Part shown: positions 34,252 to 43,958 of the stretch, in pieces
How the letters are laid out: each line of letters starts with the position of its first letter
Numbering within the stretch: position 1 is the first letter of the stretch
DNA from: Rhizobiaceae bacterium
GTDB taxonomy: Bacteria > Pseudomonadota > Alphaproteobacteria > Rhizobiales > Rhizobiaceae
Length of the DNA stretch: 64,000 nucleotides
Direction of reading: 5' to 3'
Assembly: GCA_023953905.1 (NCBI GenBank)
Contig: JAMLJA010000006.1
Location: 1 to 64,000 of the forward strand
Made by a program: the position numbers and the translations under genes
The notes under the pieces: generated by a model
The model's input: only the letters and a program-made list of their open reading frames with translations
What the model was told of the DNA's origin: nothing
The model's database searches: none

Positions 34252-37200
34252 TCAGGCAAAAACGATCAGCAGATCCTTAGCATCGATCTGGTCGCCAGCA
34301 CTGACCAAGACCTCGGCGATGGTTCCATCGCGCTCGGCGTGCAGTGCGGTTTCCATTTTCATCGCCTCGATGGAGAGCAGCACGTCACCCGCCTTGACGG
34401 CCTGGCCTGCGGCGACCGCGAGTGTGGAGACCACCCCCGGCATCGGCGCGCCGACATGCCCATCATTTCCGAGTTCCGCTTTGCGACGAGCCTTGCCGTT
34501 TGACGCGCCATGCGCCCGGTCGGGAACCTTGATGCGTCGCGGCTGACCATTGAGCTCGAAGAACACGGTGACCATGCCCTTCTCGTCGACGTCGCCAATG
34601 GCAAGACAGCGGATCACCAGCGTCTTGCCCTTCTCGATGTTGACGAATACCTCGTCCTCAGCCTGCATGCCGTAGAAATAGGTTGGCGTAGGCAGGACGC
34701 TCACCGGGCCGTAGACGTCCTGAGTGGCCGCGTAGTCTGAAAAGACCTTCGGATACATCAGCCACGAAGCGAACTCGTACTCGCTGAGCTCGCGGCCGAG
34801 TTTTTCTTCGACCTCCGCGCGGCCCGCCGCAAGATCCGCGTCCTTGAGCAGGGAACCGGGACGCACTTTTATGGGCGCCTCACCTTTGAGCGCCTTCTTC
34901 TGCAGGGCTTCCGGCCATCCGCCCGGAGACTGGCCAAGATCCCCATGCAGCATCGATACGACCGAATCCGGGAAGGCGATATCCTTGGCTGGATTCTCGA
35001 CATCGGCAACAGTCAGGTCCTGACTCACCATCATCAGCGCCATATCACCCACCACCTTTGAAGAAGGCGTGACTTTGACGATGTCGCCAAACATCAGATT
35101 GACGTCATGATAGGCCTGCGCCACCTCATGCCAACGCGTCTCAAGCCCCAGCGATCGCGCCTGTTCCTTGAGGTTGGTGAACTGGCCGCCCGGCATTTCG
35201 TGCAGATAGACTTCCGAGGCTGGGCCCTTCAGGTCGCTTTCGAAAGCCGCATACTGATTGCGCACGGCTTCCCAATAGAAGGAAATCTTGCGGATCCAGC
35301 TTGTATCCAGGCCGGGGTCCCTGTCTGTGGCCTTGATCGCCTCGACAATCGAACCAAGGCAAGGCTGCGAGGTGTTGCCGGAAAAGGCGTCCATCGCCGC
35401 GTCGATCGCGTCGACCCCGCTGTCGACTGCGGCCAGCACAGTCGCGGCGGACAGGCCCGATGTGTCATGCGTATGGAAATGGATCGGCAGGTCGGTGGCT
35501 TCGCGCAGCGCCTTGAACAGCACACGGGCCGCCGCGGGCTTCAGGAGACCTGCCATATCCTTCACAGCGATGATATGCGCGCCTGCCTTTTCAAGTTCGG
35601 CCGCCAGACCAACATAGTAGTTCAGGTCGTATTTGGCGCGGGCCGGATCGAGAATGTCGCCGGTGTAGCAGATTGCCGCTTCGCACAGCTTGCCTTCCTC
35701 AACGATGGCATCCATCGACACACGCATGTTCTCTACCCAGTTCAGGCAGTCGAAGACGCGGAACAGATCGATACCGCCGCTCGCCGCCTGCTTGACGAAG
35801 TGGCGCACGACATTGTCGGGATAGTTGGTGTAGCCGACGCCATTTGCGCCGCGCAGCAGCATCTGCAGCAGAATGTTCGGCGCCTTCTCGCGAATGAGTG
35901 CGAGTCGCTCCCAAGGATCCTCGGTGAGGAAGCGCATCGCGACATCGAAGGTCGCGCCGCCCCAGCATTCCAGCGACAGAAGCTGTGGCAGTTCGCGCGC
36001 ATAGGTGCCCGCGATGTTCACGATGTCATGGGTGCGCATTCGCGTGGCAAGCAGTGACTGATGGCCGTCGCGCATCGTGGTGTCGGTTACCAGAACGCGG
36101 CTTTCCGCGCGCATCCATTCGGCGAATTTCTTGGGGCCGAGCGCATCCAGCTTCTGCTTGCTGCCGTCAGGAATTGGCCCGGTCGACCAGGGAACGATCG
36201 GTGCTGCTGCATCCGGGTTCGGCGCAGCGCGGCCACGAGTCTCTGGATGGCCATTGACTGACACGTCAGCAAGATAATTGAGCAGCTTCGTCGCGCGGTC
36301 CTGGCGCTTGACCTGGGTGAACAGTTCCGGCGTCGTGTCGATGAACCGCGTGGTGTAGGAATTGTCCTGGAACTTCGGATGCGTGATGATCGCTTCGAGA
36401 AAAGTCAGGTTTGTTGCAACACCGCGAATACGGAACTCGCGCAGCGCCCGGTGCATCCGGGCAATGGCCTCCTTTGGCGTCGGCGCCCATGCGGTCACCT
36501 TTTCCAGCAATGGATCGTAGAAGCGGGTAATGACCGCGCCCGAATAGGCCGTGCCGCCATCCAGCCGGATGCCGAATCCGGTCGCCCCGCGATAGGCGGT
36601 GATGCGACCGTAGTCGGGAATGAAATTCTGCTCGGGATCTTCCGTCGTGATGCGGCACTGCATCGCGTGCCCGTTGAGGCGGATCTCCTCCTGAGATGGC
36701 ACGCCCGACTCTGGCGTTCCGATTTCAAAGCCATCCAGAATGTGGATCTGCGCTTTGACGATATCGATGCCGGTGACCTCTTCGGTCACGGTGTGCTCGA
36801 CCTGAATTCGCGGATTGACCTCGATGAAGTAAAACTTGCCGGTATCGGCATCCTGCAGGAACTCGACCGTACCCGCGCCGATATATCTGGTTTCCTCGGC
36901 GATCTTCAGGGCATAGCCGCAAAGCTCATTGCGCAGTTCGTCGCTCAGATAGGGTGCTGGCGCCCGCTCCACGACTTTCTGGTTGCGGCGCTGGATCGAG
37001 CAATCGCGCTCGAAGAGGTGCACGGCATTGCCATGCGTGTCGCCAAGGACCTGGACCTCGACATGGCGGGCCCGCTCGACCAGCTTTTCGAGGTAGACCT
37101 CGTCCTTGCCAAAAGCTGCCTTGGCTTCGCGCTTGCCTTCGGTGACTTCACGCAACAGGTCCGCTTCGTCGCGGATCGCGCGCATGCCGCGGCCGCCGCC

Positions 37201-37710
37201 GCCCCACGATGCCTTGAGCATCACGGGATAGCCGATTTCGGCAGCGAGCTTCTTTATCGTTTCCGGGTCATCGGGCAGAGGATCGGTCGCGGGGACAACG
37301 GGGACGCCAACCTCGACCGCCAGATTGCGAGCGGCGACCTTGTTGCCCAGCCGGCGCATCGTATCGGGCTTTGGTCCTATGAAGGTAAGCCCGTTCTCGG
37401 CACACGCCTCGGCAAATTCGGGGCTTTCCGAAAGCAGTCCGTAACCTGGATGGATGGCATCCGCGCCGGAGAGCTTGGCGACCCGCATGATCTCGTCGAT
37501 TGACAGGTAGCTTTCGATCGGACCCATATCCTTGGTGAGATGGGGTCCCCGCCCGACCTGATAGCTTTCGTCGGCCTTGAAGCGATGGAGTGAGTATTTG
37601 TCCTCTTCCGCCCAGATGGCGACTGTCTTCAGTCCCAATTCGTTGGCGGCGCGAAAAACGCGGATTGCGATCTCTGATCGGTTCGCGACGAGTAGCTTGC
37701 TTATTGGCAC
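34252..37710 (-). CDS. pyc: Pyruvate carboxylase
   Basis: Biotin-dependent anaplerotic enzyme making oxaloacetate from pyruvate, ATP and bicarbonate. The 1152-residue chain has the biotin carboxylase domain (about 1-455, with SWGGGGRGMRAI and NPRIQVEHTVTEE), the carboxyltransferase TIM barrel (about 530-810, RDGHQSLLATRMRT and GGATFDVAMRFL), the allosteric linker, and a C-terminal biotinyl domain with EAMKME (lysine about K1118). The GTG at 37710 is chosen: GAGGAG lies seven bases upstream and the chain then starts VPISKLLVANRSE; an ATG at 37743 has no such support. Length matches the 1150-residue rhizobial enzymes. Convergent with the SH3 gene. Confidence 0.97.
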   Translation of the reverse strand: MPISKLLVANRSEIAIRVFRAANELGLKTVAIWAEEDKYSLHRFKADESYQVGRGPHLTKDMGPIESYLSIDEIMRVAKLSGADAIHPGYGLLSESPEFAEACAENGLTFIGPKPDTMRRLGNKVAARNLAVEVGVPVVPATDPLPDDPETIKKLAAEIGYPVMLKASWGGGGRGMRAIRDEADLLREVTEGKREAKAAFGKDEVYLEKLVERARHVEVQVLGDTHGNAVHLFERDCSIQRRNQKVVERAPAPYLSDELRNELCGYALKIAEETRYIGAGTVEFLQDADTGKFYFIEVNPRIQVEHTVTEEVTGIDIVKAQIHILDGFEIGTPESGVPSQEEIRLNGHAMQCRITTEDPEQNFIPDYGRITAYRGATGFGIRLDGGTAYSGAVITRFYDPLLEKVTAWAPTPKEAIARMHRALREFRIRGVATNLTFLEAIITHPKFQDNSYTTRFIDTTPELFTQVKRQDRATKLLNYLADVSVNGHPETRGRAAPNPDAAAPIVPWSTGPIPDGSKQKLDALGPKKFAEWMRAESRVLVTDTTMRDGHQSLLATRMRTHDIVNIAGTYARELPQLLSLECWGGATFDVAMRFLTEDPWERLALIREKAPNILLQMLLRGANGVGYTNYPDNVVRHFVKQAASGGIDLFRVFDCLNWVENMRVSMDAIVEEGKLCEAAICYTGDILDPARAKYDLNYYVGLAAELEKAGAHIIAVKDMAGLLKPAAARVLFKALREATDLPIHFHTHDTSGLSAATVLAAVDSGVDAIDAAMDAFSGNTSQPCLGSIVEAIKATDRDPGLDTSWIRKISFYWEAVRNQYAAFESDLKGPASEVYLHEMPGGQFTNLKEQARSLGLETRWHEVAQAYHDVNLMFGDIVKVTPSSKVVGDMALMMVSQDLTVADVENPAKDIAFPDSVVSMLHGDLGQSPGGWPEALQKKALKGEAPIKVRPGSLLKDADLAAGRAEVEEKLGRELSEYEFASWLMYPKVFSDYAATQDVYGPVSVLPTPTYFYGMQAEDEVFVNIEKGKTLVIRCLAIGDVDEKGMVTVFFELNGQPRRIKVPDRAHGASNGKARRKAELGNDGHVGAPMPGVVSTLAVAAGQAVKAGDVLLSIEAMKMETALHAERDGTIAEVLVSAGDQIDAKDLLIVFA

Positions 37711-37839
37711 GTGGGCTCCTCTCGGCTGGCCTTGCGTCAGCATTCCTTACTCATTAGCCGGAAAATGCTGCACTGCAAACAGGCTTCGTGAGGGAAGCGC
37801 CGACAAGGCCATTTTGAATCGACGAAGGCTCGTAAAATG

Positions 37840-37869
37840 AAAAGCACCCGACGGTTTCCCGCCGGGTGC
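37840..37869 (-). terminator. Intrinsic terminator after livK
   Basis: On the minus strand GCACCCG pairs with CGGGTGC (37863-37869 with 37844-37850), extended by a further CGG/CCG after one mismatch, and is followed by TTTTCATTTT. It sits 36 bases after the livK stop and upstream of pyc. Confidence 0.8.
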
Positions 37870-37905
37870 CAGAAAGACTGATAGACGATTCTGGACCGAG
37901 TAACC

Positions 37906-39015
37906 TCAGTTCGCAGCTTCGTCCAGATAGTCGTACTTGCCGTCCTTCCACTCGTAGAAGACATAACCCGGCAGTGTCACGTCGCCCTTGTCGTCGAACT
38001 CCAGCGAACCCAGAACCGTATCGAACTTGCCCTCGTCGAGCGCTTTCACGACCGGATCGAAATCGGTCGAGCCTGCGGTGGTCGCAGCCTGCGCCCATGC
38101 CTGAATCGCGGCATAGGTGTAGAGCGCGTAGCCCTCGGCCGTCTTGCCTGCTGCGAGCAGCTTGTCGACGACCGGCTTTGCGATCTCGTTCTTGCGCGGA
38201 TCGGGCGAGAAGGTCATCAGCGTGCCTTCGCCAGCGGCGCCCGTGATCGCCCAATACTCGTCTGTCACCAGCGCGTCACCGGAAACCAGAACGGTATCCA
38301 TGCCCTGCTCGCGCATCTGGCGCGCCATCAGGCCGGCTTCGGTATGGTAGCCACCGACATAGAGAACGCCAATGCCTTCCTGCTTCAGCTTCGAAACCAG
38401 TGCGGTGTAGTCCTTTTCGCCAGCCGTATAGGCTTCGTACATGGCAGGCTTACCGCCGCCAGCCTCATACACGGCCATGGTAGCGTCGGCGAGGCCTTTG
38501 CCGTAGGCGGTCTTGTCGTGAACGAACGCGACCTTCTTGTCGGCAAACTTCTCAAGCAGGAACTTGCCTGCAACTTCGCCCTGCTGGTCATCGCGTCCGC
38601 AGGTGCGGAACACGCCCGGTCCAGGGCGCTTGTCGGTGAAGTCAGGATTGGTCGATGCTGGCGAGATCTGAATGATGCCTTCTTCAGCATAGACCTGAGA
38701 AGCCGGGATGGATGAGCCCGAGCAGAAATGGCCGGCCATGAACACGACGCCTTCGCCCGCCATCTGGTTGGCAACGGCAACCGCCTGCTTCGGATCGCAC
38801 GCATCGTCGCCGACCGACAGGACAAGCTTCTCGCCGTTCACGCCGCCAGCGGCGTTGATATCTTCGACTGCCTGCTCTGCGCCTGCTTTCATCTGAGCGC
38901 CGAAGGAAGCGTACTGGCCAGTCATCGGGCCAGCCGTCGCGATCTTGATATCCGCCATTGCCTGGCTGGACATCAGGAGACCAAGCGCGGCGCCCGCCAA
39001 AAGAACCTTTTTCAT
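37906..39015 (-). CDS. livK: Branched-chain amino acid/amide ABC transporter substrate-binding protein
   Basis: Periplasmic binding protein of a Liv-type (HAAT) ABC importer. The 369-residue precursor has a signal peptide (MKKVLLAGAALGLLMSSQAMA) and the type I periplasmic-binding fold: IKIATAGPMTGQYASFGAQM, INAAGGVNG, VVFMAGHFCSGSSIPAS and a C-terminal GYVFYEWKDGKYDYL. AGGGAG precedes ATG 39015. A double-Cys pattern (DDACDP, FRTCGRD) matches LIV-binding proteins. It is transcribed after livH-livM-livG-livF and the DUF6867 gene, with 156 bases and a GC-rich hairpin before it, and ends in an intrinsic terminator. Confidence 0.92.
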   Translation of the reverse strand: MKKVLLAGAALGLLMSSQAMADIKIATAGPMTGQYASFGAQMKAGAEQAVEDINAAGGVNGEKLVLSVGDDACDPKQAVAVANQMAGEGVVFMAGHFCSGSSIPASQVYAEEGIIQISPASTNPDFTDKRPGPGVFRTCGRDDQQGEVAGKFLLEKFADKKVAFVHDKTAYGKGLADATMAVYEAGGGKPAMYEAYTAGEKDYTALVSKLKQEGIGVLYVGGYHTEAGLMARQMREQGMDTVLVSGDALVTDEYWAITGAAGEGTLMTFSPDPRKNEIAKPVVDKLLAAGKTAEGYALYTYAAIQAWAQAATTAGSTDFDPVVKALDEGKFDTVLGSLEFDDKGDVTLPGYVFYEWKDGKYDYLDEAAN

Positions 39016-39089
39016 GATAACTCCCTGTTCAAACACCTGCTGTTCCCATTGCGGTCCGGATAGGTGTCGATGTCCCCGGTATCCGCGAT

Positions 39090-39105
39090 GCGGGCATCAG
39101 CCCGC
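39090..39105. promoter_or_regulatory. GC-rich hairpin upstream of livK
   Basis: GCGGGC-ATCA-GCCCGC, a perfect six-base stem with a four-base loop, lies in the gap between the DUF6867 gene and livK. No U-tract follows on either strand, so it is not a simple terminator. It could protect the 5' end of a processed livK transcript, giving the usual excess of binding protein over membrane components. Confidence 0.4.
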
Positions 39106-39171
39106 TTGCCCGGCATGAAAGCCCAAATTTACTAGGAAATAAAGGCTTCTGGCCGAGATTTCGTTTTCGGA

Positions 39172-39525
39172 TCAAGCTTTCCGATGCCAGGAAAGCGCGC
39201 CTTTCCGATCATATGCGAAACTGTATTGCCGAGCCATCTGCTCGGCGCGCGTCATGCGCATGCCGACAAATGCGATAGCCGTGATGACGATGAAGTCGAC
39301 GATGTAATAATGGATTGACAGCAGCGTTCCCGAAAAAAGAGCAAAATGGATGAAGCGCGTGGCCGCCGCCAGAAGCACCATATAGACGACAAGCTGATAG
39401 TTGGCCTGCCAGCCGCGGGCCATCGCCCGCCCCGTCAGGAATGCGGCGCCACCCGCCAGAAAGACCGTGACGAAAAGGAATTCCCACAACGTCACTTCCC
39501 AAAGGAGGGAATACTGCTTCTCCAT
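39172..39525 (-). CDS. DUF6867-type small membrane protein of the liv operon
   Basis: A 117-residue protein with about three hydrophobic helices (residues 8-32, 42-62 and 67-88) and a basic C-terminal tail (MTRAEQMARQYSFAYDRKG). The ATG at 39525 follows AGGAG by seven bases. It lies between livF and livK, a position where Hyphomicrobiales commonly carry this short uncharacterised protein, assigned to DUF6867 from memory of that context. A role as an accessory membrane subunit of the transporter is plausible but untested. Confidence 0.72.
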   Translation of the reverse strand: MEKQYSLLWEVTLWEFLFVTVFLAGGAAFLTGRAMARGWQANYQLVVYMVLLAAATRFIHFALFSGTLLSIHYYIVDFIVITAIAFVGMRMTRAEQMARQYSFAYDRKGALSWHRKA

Positions 39526-39633
39526 ATCGCGCTCCTGGATCGCCCAACGCTTCACACGACCTGGTGAAACGACGGTGCCCTGTTTTTGTGCAAGTCTCCG
39601 AAACAGCCGCTGCACGCGGCGCCCGCACTTGCG

Positions 39634-40359
39634 CTAATGTCTTCCGCCCTCGAGATAGGCCGCCCGGACCTCTTCCCGCTTCAAGAGTTCCGCGCCCGTG
39701 CCGCTCATGGTGATCTTGCCATTGACCATTACATAGCCGCGATGGGCGAGCTTGAGCGCATGAAACGCATTCTGCTCGACAAGGAACACCGTCAGCCCCT
39801 GGCTGCGGTTAAGCTCCTTTATGATCTCGAAAATCTGCTTGACGATCAACGGCGCGAGACCAAGCGACGGCTCATCAAGAAGCAGCAGCTTTGGCCGTCC
39901 CATTAGCGCCCGCGCGATCGCAAGCATCTGCTGCTCGCCGCCGGACAAAGTGCCGCCGCGCTGGGCGGTGCGCTCCTTGAGCCGCGGAAACAGCTCATAG
40001 ATGCGCTCGAGATCGCCGTCGAAATGCTTCGGGTCGACAAGCTGTGCGCCCATCTGCAAATTCTCAAGGACCGTCATGCGCGGGAAGATGCGCCGTCCTT
40101 CCGGGGACTGCGCGATACCCATCCGCATGATCTCGTGGGTCGGCATCGTGGTGATGTCCATGCCATCATAGATGATGCGGCCGGTTCTGGCTTGCGGCGA
40201 GCCGCATATGGTCATCATCAGCGTGGATTTGCCGGCGCCGTTCGCGCCAATCAGAGTCACGATCTCACCCGGATTCACTTCGACATCGACGCCGCGCAGC
40301 GCGACGATCTTGCCATAATAGGTCTCGACGCCCGAGATCGAAAGAAGAGGTTCGCTCAT
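39634..40359 (-). CDS. livF: ABC transporter ATP-binding protein LivF
   Basis: Cytoplasmic ATPase of the branched-chain amino acid importer. 241 residues with Walker A GANGAGKST, Q-loop IAQSPEGRRIFPRMTV, ABC signature LSGGEQQ, Walker B LLLLDEPSLGLAP and switch histidine region VFLVEQNAFHAL. The ATG overlaps the livG stop (ATGA). Together with LivG it forms the heterodimeric motor for LivH and LivM. Confidence 0.96.
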   Translation of the reverse strand: MSEPLLSISGVETYYGKIVALRGVDVEVNPGEIVTLIGANGAGKSTLMMTICGSPQARTGRIIYDGMDITTMPTHEIMRMGIAQSPEGRRIFPRMTVLENLQMGAQLVDPKHFDGDLERIYELFPRLKERTAQRGGTLSGGEQQMLAIARALMGRPKLLLLDEPSLGLAPLIVKQIFEIIKELNRSQGLTVFLVEQNAFHALKLAHRGYVMVNGKITMSGTGAELLKREEVRAAYLEGGRH

Positions 40360-41381
40360 CCCTTGCCTCCCTTCTCGGCTTCGGGAAGGTGCAGACTGGT
40401 GCCGGCACCCTTCTTTCCAGCCTTCTCGATGACCGCGCCGACTTCCTGCCGCACCTCGGGAATGTCGATTTCCGCCTCGTCGTCCACTCCGAGATAGGCT
40501 GCGATGACCTTCGGATCGGATTTCACGAAATCCGCGTCTCCGTCCGAAATCTTCACGCCATAGTCGAGCACGACGATGTGGTCGGAAATTTCCATCACCA
40601 CGCCCATGTCATGCTCGATCAGCAGCACCGACGTGCCGCTATTGCGGATGAACTGCAGCAACTCGTTCAGCTGGGCGGATTCACGCGGATTGAGGCCGGC
40701 TGCCGGTTCATCGAGGCACAGCAGCATCGGATCGGTGCACATCGCCCTTGCAATCTCAAGACGGCGCTGGTCGCCATAAGGAAGATCGCCGGCCGGATCG
40801 TCGGCACGGTCGATGAGGTTGACATGCTCCAGCCAGTAGACCGCCTTCTCAACGGCCTTCGCCTGTGCCTTTCGATAGGTCGGCAGCCCGAAAATGCCGC
40901 CGATCGTGTAACCGGACGCGACCATCAGCACATTGTGCTGGGCAACAAGCAAATTCTCCAGAACGGTCATGCCGCCGAACAGCCGAATATTCTGGAATGT
41001 GCGCGCGACCTTCGCCTTCTCGGAAATCTCGAAATCCGGCATGCGCTCCAGCAGATAGACCGACCCATCATTGGCTGCGCGGTAGCGCAGTCCGCTGGCG
41101 GTGACGGCATCGACAGCTTCCTTTTGCTGTCCCGGACCGTGCCGCATCACGATCCGTCCCTCCGTCGGCTTGTAAAAGCCCGTGCAGCAATTGAAGACGG
41201 TTGTCTTTCCAGCGCCGTTTGGACCGATCAGCGCGGTAATGTCTCCTCGTCCGACATTGAAGGACAGGTCGCTGACGGCCACCAGACCGCCGAACCGCAT
41301 GGTGAGATGCTCGACGGTCAGGACTGGATCCCGGTCCCAACTGGCGAGCGGCGAGGTTGCTGTGCTAGCTGCGGCCGACAT
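40356..41381 (-). CDS. livG: ABC transporter ATP-binding protein LivG
   Basis: Second ATPase of the Liv importer, 341 residues, longer than the 255 of enteric LivG. It has Walker A GPNGAGKTT, Walker B LLCLDEPAAGLNP and the D-loop and H-loop HDMGVVMEISDHIVV. The extra length is an insertion of about 45 residues after Walker A (GPGQQKEAVDAVTASGLRY and onward) and a charged C-terminal tail of about 45 residues, both seen in rhizobial LivG proteins; the signature is the degenerate LPYGDQRRLEIA typical of LivG. One-base overlap with livM (TGATG). Confidence 0.95.
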   Translation of the reverse strand: MSAAASTATSPLASWDRDPVLTVEHLTMRFGGLVAVSDLSFNVGRGDITALIGPNGAGKTTVFNCCTGFYKPTEGRIVMRHGPGQQKEAVDAVTASGLRYRAANDGSVYLLERMPDFEISEKAKVARTFQNIRLFGGMTVLENLLVAQHNVLMVASGYTIGGIFGLPTYRKAQAKAVEKAVYWLEHVNLIDRADDPAGDLPYGDQRRLEIARAMCTDPMLLCLDEPAAGLNPRESAQLNELLQFIRNSGTSVLLIEHDMGVVMEISDHIVVLDYGVKISDGDADFVKSDPKVIAAYLGVDDEAEIDIPEVRQEVGAVIEKAGKKGAGTSLHLPEAEKGGKG

Positions 41382-42769
41382 CAGTGACCCTCTCCCTGTG
41401 CGACCATATCGGCCCCGATGCGTTTCTTCTCCTTGAGGACCGCGGTGGGTTCACGTGTGGTCACGAGACCGCGCGGCTTCCAGACCATGATGCCAACCAT
41501 GGCCAGCCCGAAGATCAGCATGCGATACTGAACGGGATCGAAATCCGGACCAAAGATCTGGCTGAGAAAGCCAATGTTTCGAAGCAGCTCGATGCCGCCG
41601 ATCATCACAACTGAAGCGATGACAACGCCGATCTGAGAACCGAGGCCGCCAAGGACCACGATTGCCAGGATGATTGCCGATTCGAGAAAGGTGAAGCTCT
41701 CGGGCGAGATGAAGCCCTGCCGCGTGGCGAAGAAAGAGCCGGCGAAGCCGCCAAACATTGCACCGATAGCAAACGCCGTCAGCTTCGTGTTGGTCGTATT
41801 TATGCCGAGCGAACGACACGCGATCTCATCTTCGCGCAAGGCCTCCCATGCGCGCCCGACCGGCAGTTTGCGAAGCCGCATCGTCACCAGATTGGTGATG
41901 ATCGCGAGGAGGAAGATGATGTAATACAGGTAGATGAATCGGTGAATGGTCGAATATTCGATCCCGAGGAAAGCGGCAACGCCGTCATCGCCGCGCGAGA
42001 AATCCATGCCGAGGAATGTGGGTTTTGGGATGCCGGAAATGCCGTTCGGCCCGCCGGTGAAATCATACCAGTTCAAGAGCACGATGCGGATGATCTCGCC
42101 GAAGGCGAGCGTCACGATGGCAAGATAATCGCCCCGCAGCCGCAATACCGGGAAACCAAGGATCAGCCCCCAGAAGGCAGCCAGCATTCCCGCCAGCGGC
42201 AATGCTGTCCAGAAGCCGATGAACTCGAAATGCGTGGACAGGAGGGCAAAGGAATAGGCACCGACCGCATAGAACGCCACATAGCCCAAATCGAGCAAGC
42301 CCGCGAGGCCGACGACGATGTTCAGTCCCCAGCCGAGCATGACATAGGTCATGATCAGGATCGCGAGGTCGATGAACTGGCGTTGCTGCGCCGGAAACAG
42401 AGCTATGATGAGAAAGGGCAGAACTGTCGCGACGAGGAACAGGAAGATGCCCAACGCGCGGCCAAGCCAGGGCAAGCGGGGAGAGGCTGAGGACTTTCCC
42501 GTCGAGAAGTATCGGGTGACGGGCTTATCCGTCTTGAAGACGAACAGGTTGAGCAGCAACCTGCCCGCAAACACGATAAGAATGGCAACAATCCAGACGC
42601 CCCATCGGGTCGAGACTTCCAGTCCTCCCGGAGCGATTTCGGTGCGCAGCGCGAGAAAGAAGAACCCCAGCACACCGGTCAGAGCGCCAGCGATGGCGGC
42701 ATCCTTGACCGATGCTGCAAAGCTGTTTGTGTCTTGCCGGCTTGGAGCGGTTACGGTTGGCGCGGCCAT
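41381..42769 (-). CDS. livM: ABC transporter permease LivM
   Basis: Membrane permease of the branched-chain amino acid/amide importer. 462 residues, with about 110 extra N-terminal residues holding additional hydrophobic helices, as in other Hyphomicrobiales, ahead of the conserved permease core (GWGLNIVVGLAGLLDLGYVA, RLRGDYLAIVTLAFGEIIRI and RAWEALREDEIACRSLGIN, the loop that contacts the ATPase). The stop and start codons overlap those of livG and livH by one base each, so the four genes are translationally coupled. Confidence 0.95.
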   Translation of the reverse strand: MAAPTVTAPSRQDTNSFAASVKDAAIAGALTGVLGFFFLALRTEIAPGGLEVSTRWGVWIVAILIVFAGRLLLNLFVFKTDKPVTRYFSTGKSSASPRLPWLGRALGIFLFLVATVLPFLIIALFPAQQRQFIDLAILIMTYVMLGWGLNIVVGLAGLLDLGYVAFYAVGAYSFALLSTHFEFIGFWTALPLAGMLAAFWGLILGFPVLRLRGDYLAIVTLAFGEIIRIVLLNWYDFTGGPNGISGIPKPTFLGMDFSRGDDGVAAFLGIEYSTIHRFIYLYYIIFLLAIITNLVTMRLRKLPVGRAWEALREDEIACRSLGINTTNTKLTAFAIGAMFGGFAGSFFATRQGFISPESFTFLESAIILAIVVLGGLGSQIGVVIASVVMIGGIELLRNIGFLSQIFGPDFDPVQYRMLIFGLAMVGIMVWKPRGLVTTREPTAVLKEKKRIGADMVAQGEGH

Positions 42770-43698
42770 CAGACCTTCTCCACTTCCGGTTTTCCAAGCA
42801 GCCCGGAGGGCAGGAAGATGAGCACGATCGCCAGGATCGAGAAGGCGGCGACGTCCTTGTATTCGACCGTGAAATAGCCCGACCAGAAGACTTCGATCAG
42901 CCCGATCAGAAGACCGCCGAGCATGGCACCGGGCAGCGAGCCGATGCCGCCAAGCACAGCCGCCGTAAAGGCCTTAACGCCGGCAAGAAAACCGATATAG
43001 AAATCGATGACACCGTAGAGCAGAAGGAACATCAAACCGGCGACAGAGGCAAGGGCGGCGCCCATCACGAAGGTCAGCGAAATCGTGCGGTCGACGTTCA
43101 CTCCAAGCAGCGACGCCATCTTGCGATCCTGTTCGCAGGCGCGCTGGGCGCGTCCGAGAGACGTTCGGGAAATCATCAACGTAAAGCCGGTGAGCAGGAC
43201 CAGCGTCGTCGCGATGATGATCATCTGCATGTAGGAAAGCTGAACCACCATCGCGCCTGTTTCGGTGTCGCCGGTCATCAGGACGATACCGCCCGGAATC
43301 TGCGGAGGAAGCGGCTTGACGCGGGCGCCCTGCGAAATCTGGACGAAGTTCTGGAGAACGATCGACATGCCGATCGCCGTGATCAGCGGTGCAAGCCGGA
43401 AAGAGCCGCGCAATGGCCGGTAGGCGATGCGTTCGACCGTCCAGCCCCATGCCGATGTGAAGAGCATCGAGATAATTAGAACGATCAGCAGAACAACCGG
43501 CAAGAATGCGAAGCCGAGCACCGTAGTCAGGACGAGGAAGGTGGCCAGGGCGATGAACGAGCCGATCATGAATATGTCGCCATGGGCGAAGTTGATCATG
43601 CCAATGATGCCGTAGACCATCGTATAGCCGATCGCGATCAGGCCATAGATCGATCCCAGCGTCAGCCCGTTGATAAGCTGCTGGACGAAGTACTCCAT
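42769..43698 (-). CDS. livH: ABC transporter permease LivH
   Basis: First permease gene of the Liv importer, 309 residues from ATG 43698 (MEYFVQQLINGLTLGSIYGL). Family motifs: AIGYTMVYGIIGMINFAHGD near the N-terminus and the ATPase-contact loop GRAQRACEQDRKMASLLGV. The frame extends to 43833 but the added residues are not family-like. It heads the livHMGF run. The 260 bases upstream, to the hydroxyproline epimerase stop, should contain the operon promoter; no clear -35/-10 pair stood out there. Confidence 0.94.
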   Translation of the reverse strand: MEYFVQQLINGLTLGSIYGLIAIGYTMVYGIIGMINFAHGDIFMIGSFIALATFLVLTTVLGFAFLPVVLLIVLIISMLFTSAWGWTVERIAYRPLRGSFRLAPLITAIGMSIVLQNFVQISQGARVKPLPPQIPGGIVLMTGDTETGAMVVQLSYMQMIIIATTLVLLTGFTLMISRTSLGRAQRACEQDRKMASLLGVNVDRTISLTFVMGAALASVAGLMFLLLYGVIDFYIGFLAGVKAFTAAVLGGIGSLPGAMLGGLLIGLIEVFWSGYFTVEYKDVAAFSILAIVLIFLPSGLLGKPEVEKV

Positions 43699-43958
43699 TT
43701 GTGTGCGGCTCCCCTGGAATGTCGCCCTAAGGTCGCATTCCTTTTGTTTCGTTTCCCAGATCGCTACGCACCGGCGCGAGGCGCAGACTAAAAAAGCTTG
43801 TTGTCTCCGAGGCTTCCCCGCTGCCTCACCCACCTTCTGTGCCTATGCCGGCTCATGGACCACCGCTGAAGCTAGCATTGGTCCAAATCGATGTCATGGC
43901 TTAATAGCGCCAAATTTTGCCGTCTCGATGCAAGCCATTTTCCTCTTCTACTTTCGTC

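Noticed and set aside
36379..37503. 374-codon plus-strand frame opposite pyc
   Set aside because: Lies wholly within the biotin carboxylase domain of pyc on the opposite strand, with no recognisable motif.
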